From the NCBI GenBank assembly GCA_027306745.1, contig DAHUZD010000169.1, forward strand, positions 1-8,405: 8,405 nucleotides of DNA, read 5' to 3'. The position numbers and the translations under genes were made by a program. This stretch comes from Acidobacteriaceae bacterium (lineage in GTDB: Bacteria > Acidobacteriota > Terriglobia > Terriglobales > Acidobacteriaceae). The notes under the pieces are model-generated. The model saw only the letters and a program-made list of their open reading frames with translations. It was not told the DNA's origin and ran no database searches. Shown here one piece after another: positions 6,840 through 8,405 of this stretch (within the stretch, counting starts at the first letter, position 1; the number at the start of each line of letters is the position of its first letter).

Positions 6840-8150
6840 TTAAGAGCCGGAGGAGTACACGGTCTTGCCTTCGCTGAGCGTGCGATGAATTTTTCCCGGC
6901 AGCGTCCAGCCGTCAAAAGGCGTGTTGCGCGATTTGGATTTGGATTCCGCAGCGCGATACACCCACATTGTTTTGGGAGCAAAAAGCACAATATCCGCAT
7001 AGGAGCCGACGGCCAATGTGCCGCGCCCGGCAAGGTGCAAGAGTTGCGCTGGCTGGGCGCTGAGCAAAGCGATGACCCGGCTGAGCGGCAGAGAATGTTT
7101 CTGATGCAGAACCTGAAGTGAGAGGCCGAGCGCGGTCTCCAGCCCCAAAACGCCATTGGGCGTGCGCTCAAACTCCTGCTCCTTTTCATGGACGCAGTGC
7201 GGCGCGTGATCGGTGGCGATAGCATCCACGGAGCCGTCCAGCAGTCCTTCAATGAGCGCTTCGCGGTCTGCCTGCACGCGCAGCGGAGGGTTCATGCGGG
7301 CATGGCTGTCATATTGGCCGACGGCTTCCTCCGTGAGTGCGAAGTGATGCGGCGCCACTTCACAGGTGACATGCAGGCCGTTGCGCTTGGCGCGACGCAC
7401 GGCCTCCAGCGCTTTGGCCGTGGACAAGTGCGCCACATGCAGATGTGCGCGGCTATCTTGCAGAGCAGCCAGCAGGCGAATGTCGCGCTCCACAATGTTG
7501 CTTTCCGCTTCGGCGGGCATCCCGCGCAGGCCCAGCCGAAAGGCCAGTGCGCCTGCATTCATGGTTGCGCCTTGCGTCAGGCGAGTGTCTTCAGCGTGCT
7601 GAATGACGGGCAGGCCAGCACGCGCGGCTGCGGCCAGTGACTGGTGCATGATGGCGTCATGCAGAATCGGTTTGCCATCGTCGCTGATGGCGACGGCACC
7701 TGCGGATTTCAGCGCCACATATTCCGTGATCGCTTCACCCAGGCTGCCGCGTGTGGCCGCCGCGATGGGGAAAACGCGCACGAGCGCCTGACGTTCAGGC
7801 GACTGCATCCAGCGTGTGGCCTCCACAGAATCGTTGACTGGCGTGGTGTTGGGCAGGGCACAGACGCTGGTGAAGCCGCCGGCCGCCGCCGCTGCGGTTC
7901 CTGTGGCGATGGTTTCCTTGTGGCTCTGGCCCGGTTCGCGCAGGTGCACGTGAATATCCACCAAGCCGGGAGCGACAATGAGGCTCCGTGCATCGAGGGT
8001 CTCTGCATGTTCCCGCGCGGCGAGAGCGTCCAGCTTGCCGGGCGCGTCCACAGCGGCCACGCGGCCTGCGCGCAGCAGCAGATCCCGTGGCGCGTCCAGT
8101 TTGGCTGCCGGGTCCAGCAAATGTCCGCCGCGGATGAGTGTGCTGTTCAT
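6840..8150 (-). CDS. pyrC: Dihydroorotase, class I
   Basis: This 436-residue cytoplasmic zinc amidohydrolase cyclises N-carbamoyl-L-aspartate to dihydroorotate, the third step of pyrimidine synthesis. Metal and active-site residues are visible: His67 and His69 in DIHVHLREPG, Asp157 in ISDDGKP (the class I replacement for the carboxylated lysine), His185 (QHAED), His241 (VAHLST) and the catalytic Asp314 in ATDHAPH. The substrate-binding ARMNPPLR segment (284-291, Asn287) and the PNGVLGLE motif (331-338) are also present. The C-terminal beta-sandwich segment contains GSYADIVLF and SRNTPFDG, usual for amidohydrolases. Length is normal for the class I family. The ATG overlaps the upstream pyrB stop (TCAT on the plus strand at 8147-8150), so translation is probably coupled. 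All active-site residues are intact, so it should be functional and not a pyrB-supporting pseudo-dihydroorotase. Confidence 0.97.
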   Translation of the reverse strand: MNSTLIRGGHLLDPAAKLDAPRDLLLRAGRVAAVDAPGKLDALAAREHAETLDARSLIVAPGLVDIHVHLREPGQSHKETIATGTAAAAAGGFTSVCALPNTTPVNDSVEATRWMQSPERQALVRVFPIAAATRGSLGEAITEYVALKSAGAVAISDDGKPILHDAIMHQSLAAAARAGLPVIQHAEDTRLTQGATMNAGALAFRLGLRGMPAEAESNIVERDIRLLAALQDSRAHLHVAHLSTAKALEAVRRAKRNGLHVTCEVAPHHFALTEEAVGQYDSHARMNPPLRVQADREALIEGLLDGSVDAIATDHAPHCVHEKEQEFERTPNGVLGLETALGLSLQVLHQKHSLPLSRVIALLSAQPAQLLHLAGRGTLAVGSYADIVLFAPKTMWVYRAAESKSKSRNTPFDGWTLPGKIHRTLSEGKTVYSSGS

Positions 8151-8405
8151 CGCTTCGTCTTCTTTCCTGTGCGTTGCGCAGAGGGCGTTTGCAGAGCGCG
8201 CATCAGCAGCGCCATGCGAATAGCCAGGCCGTGGCGTACCTGTTCCTCAATTGCGGATTGCGCGCCGTCGGCCACTTCGCTGGTGATCTCCATGCCGCGG
8301 ATGATGGGGCCGGGATGCAGCACCAAGGCGCGGGGTGCGCGTGCGGCCAGGCGTGCACCGTCCAGTTGATAGCGGCGCGTGTACTCTTCCAAATCCAGAT
8401 GCAGT
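8147..8405 (-). CDS. pyrB: Aspartate carbamoyltransferase catalytic chain, C-terminal 85 residues (5' end outside window)
   Basis: The frame stays open to the window edge. The visible 85 residues match the end of the catalytic subunit that condenses carbamoyl phosphate with aspartate. EEYTRRYQLD is followed by HPGPIIRGMEI and SEVADGAQSAIEEQVRHGLAIRMALL, the conserved aspartate-domain end of non-enteric PyrB proteins (usually HPGPxNRGVEI, so Ile replaces the common Asn here). A basic tail with KKTKR closes the protein. The stop overlaps the pyrC start by 4 bp, giving the common pyrB-pyrC order. The carbamoyl-phosphate site is upstream and not visible. Confidence 0.93.
   Translation of the reverse strand, partial: LHLDLEEYTRRYQLDGARLAARAPRALVLHPGPIIRGMEITSEVADGAQSAIEEQVRHGLAIRMALLMRALQTPSAQRTGKKTKR

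Noticed and set aside
6746..7252. Minus-strand open frame of 168 codons overlapping the pyrC 3' end in another frame
   Set aside because: It shares the strand with pyrC but is out of frame, and the product is low-complexity and unlike any family.
7644..8369. Plus-strand open frame of 241 codons opposite pyrC and pyrB
   Set aside because: It is antisense to two clearly functional pyrimidine genes, with no ribosome site or domain to support it.

Overview
The window reads as an ordinary chromosomal segment of an aerobic, Gram-negative bacterium with moderately high GC. Two putative outer-membrane barrel proteins with signal peptides imply an outer membrane. The style of the oxidase subunits and the gene mixture look most like Acidobacteriota (Terriglobia/Acidobacteriaceae-like). 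That placement is an inference from remembered family resemblance, not from a search.

Region 1 (1-4784, + strand) is a compact respiratory operon. In order it holds: the 3' end of a SCO1/SenC copper chaperone; coxB (subunit II with a CuA site and a fused cytochrome c domain); coxA (subunit I); coxC (subunit III); coxD (small subunit IV); and an unrecognised four-helix membrane protein. Junctions are tight: 6 bp between SCO and coxB, a 4-bp ATGA overlap for coxB/coxA, an 8-bp overlap with a TTG start for coxA/coxC, then 46 bp containing a hairpin, then about 10 bp. Together they encode a caa3-type cytochrome c oxidase and its CuA-site assembly factor. Subunit I is of the A2 subfamily: the usual helix-VI glutamate is replaced by alanine and the YS-H-P motif is present.

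Region 2 (4821-6692, - strand) converges on the oxidase operon with only 36 bp between. It holds two tandem paralogous genes for secreted, probably outer-membrane beta-barrel proteins. They align without gaps at a constant 1020-bp offset, with about 66% amino-acid identity over the last 235 residues. A hairpin followed by a short T run lies between them. An AT-rich inverted repeat with a possible -10 element lies in front of the first-transcribed copy.

Region 3 (6840-8405, - strand) is the end of a pyrimidine biosynthesis operon: the 3' end of pyrB (aspartate carbamoyltransferase), overlapping by 4 bp with a complete pyrC (class I dihydroorotase). These catalyse consecutive steps from carbamoyl phosphate and aspartate to dihydroorotate.

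I saw no rRNA, tRNA, CRISPR array, insertion sequence or phage gene, and no gene-free stretch over 300 bases. Nothing here amounts to a clearly new system. The points most worth a second look are the tandem barrel pair, the unknown membrane protein closing the oxidase operon, and some residue choices in the oxidase active-site motifs.
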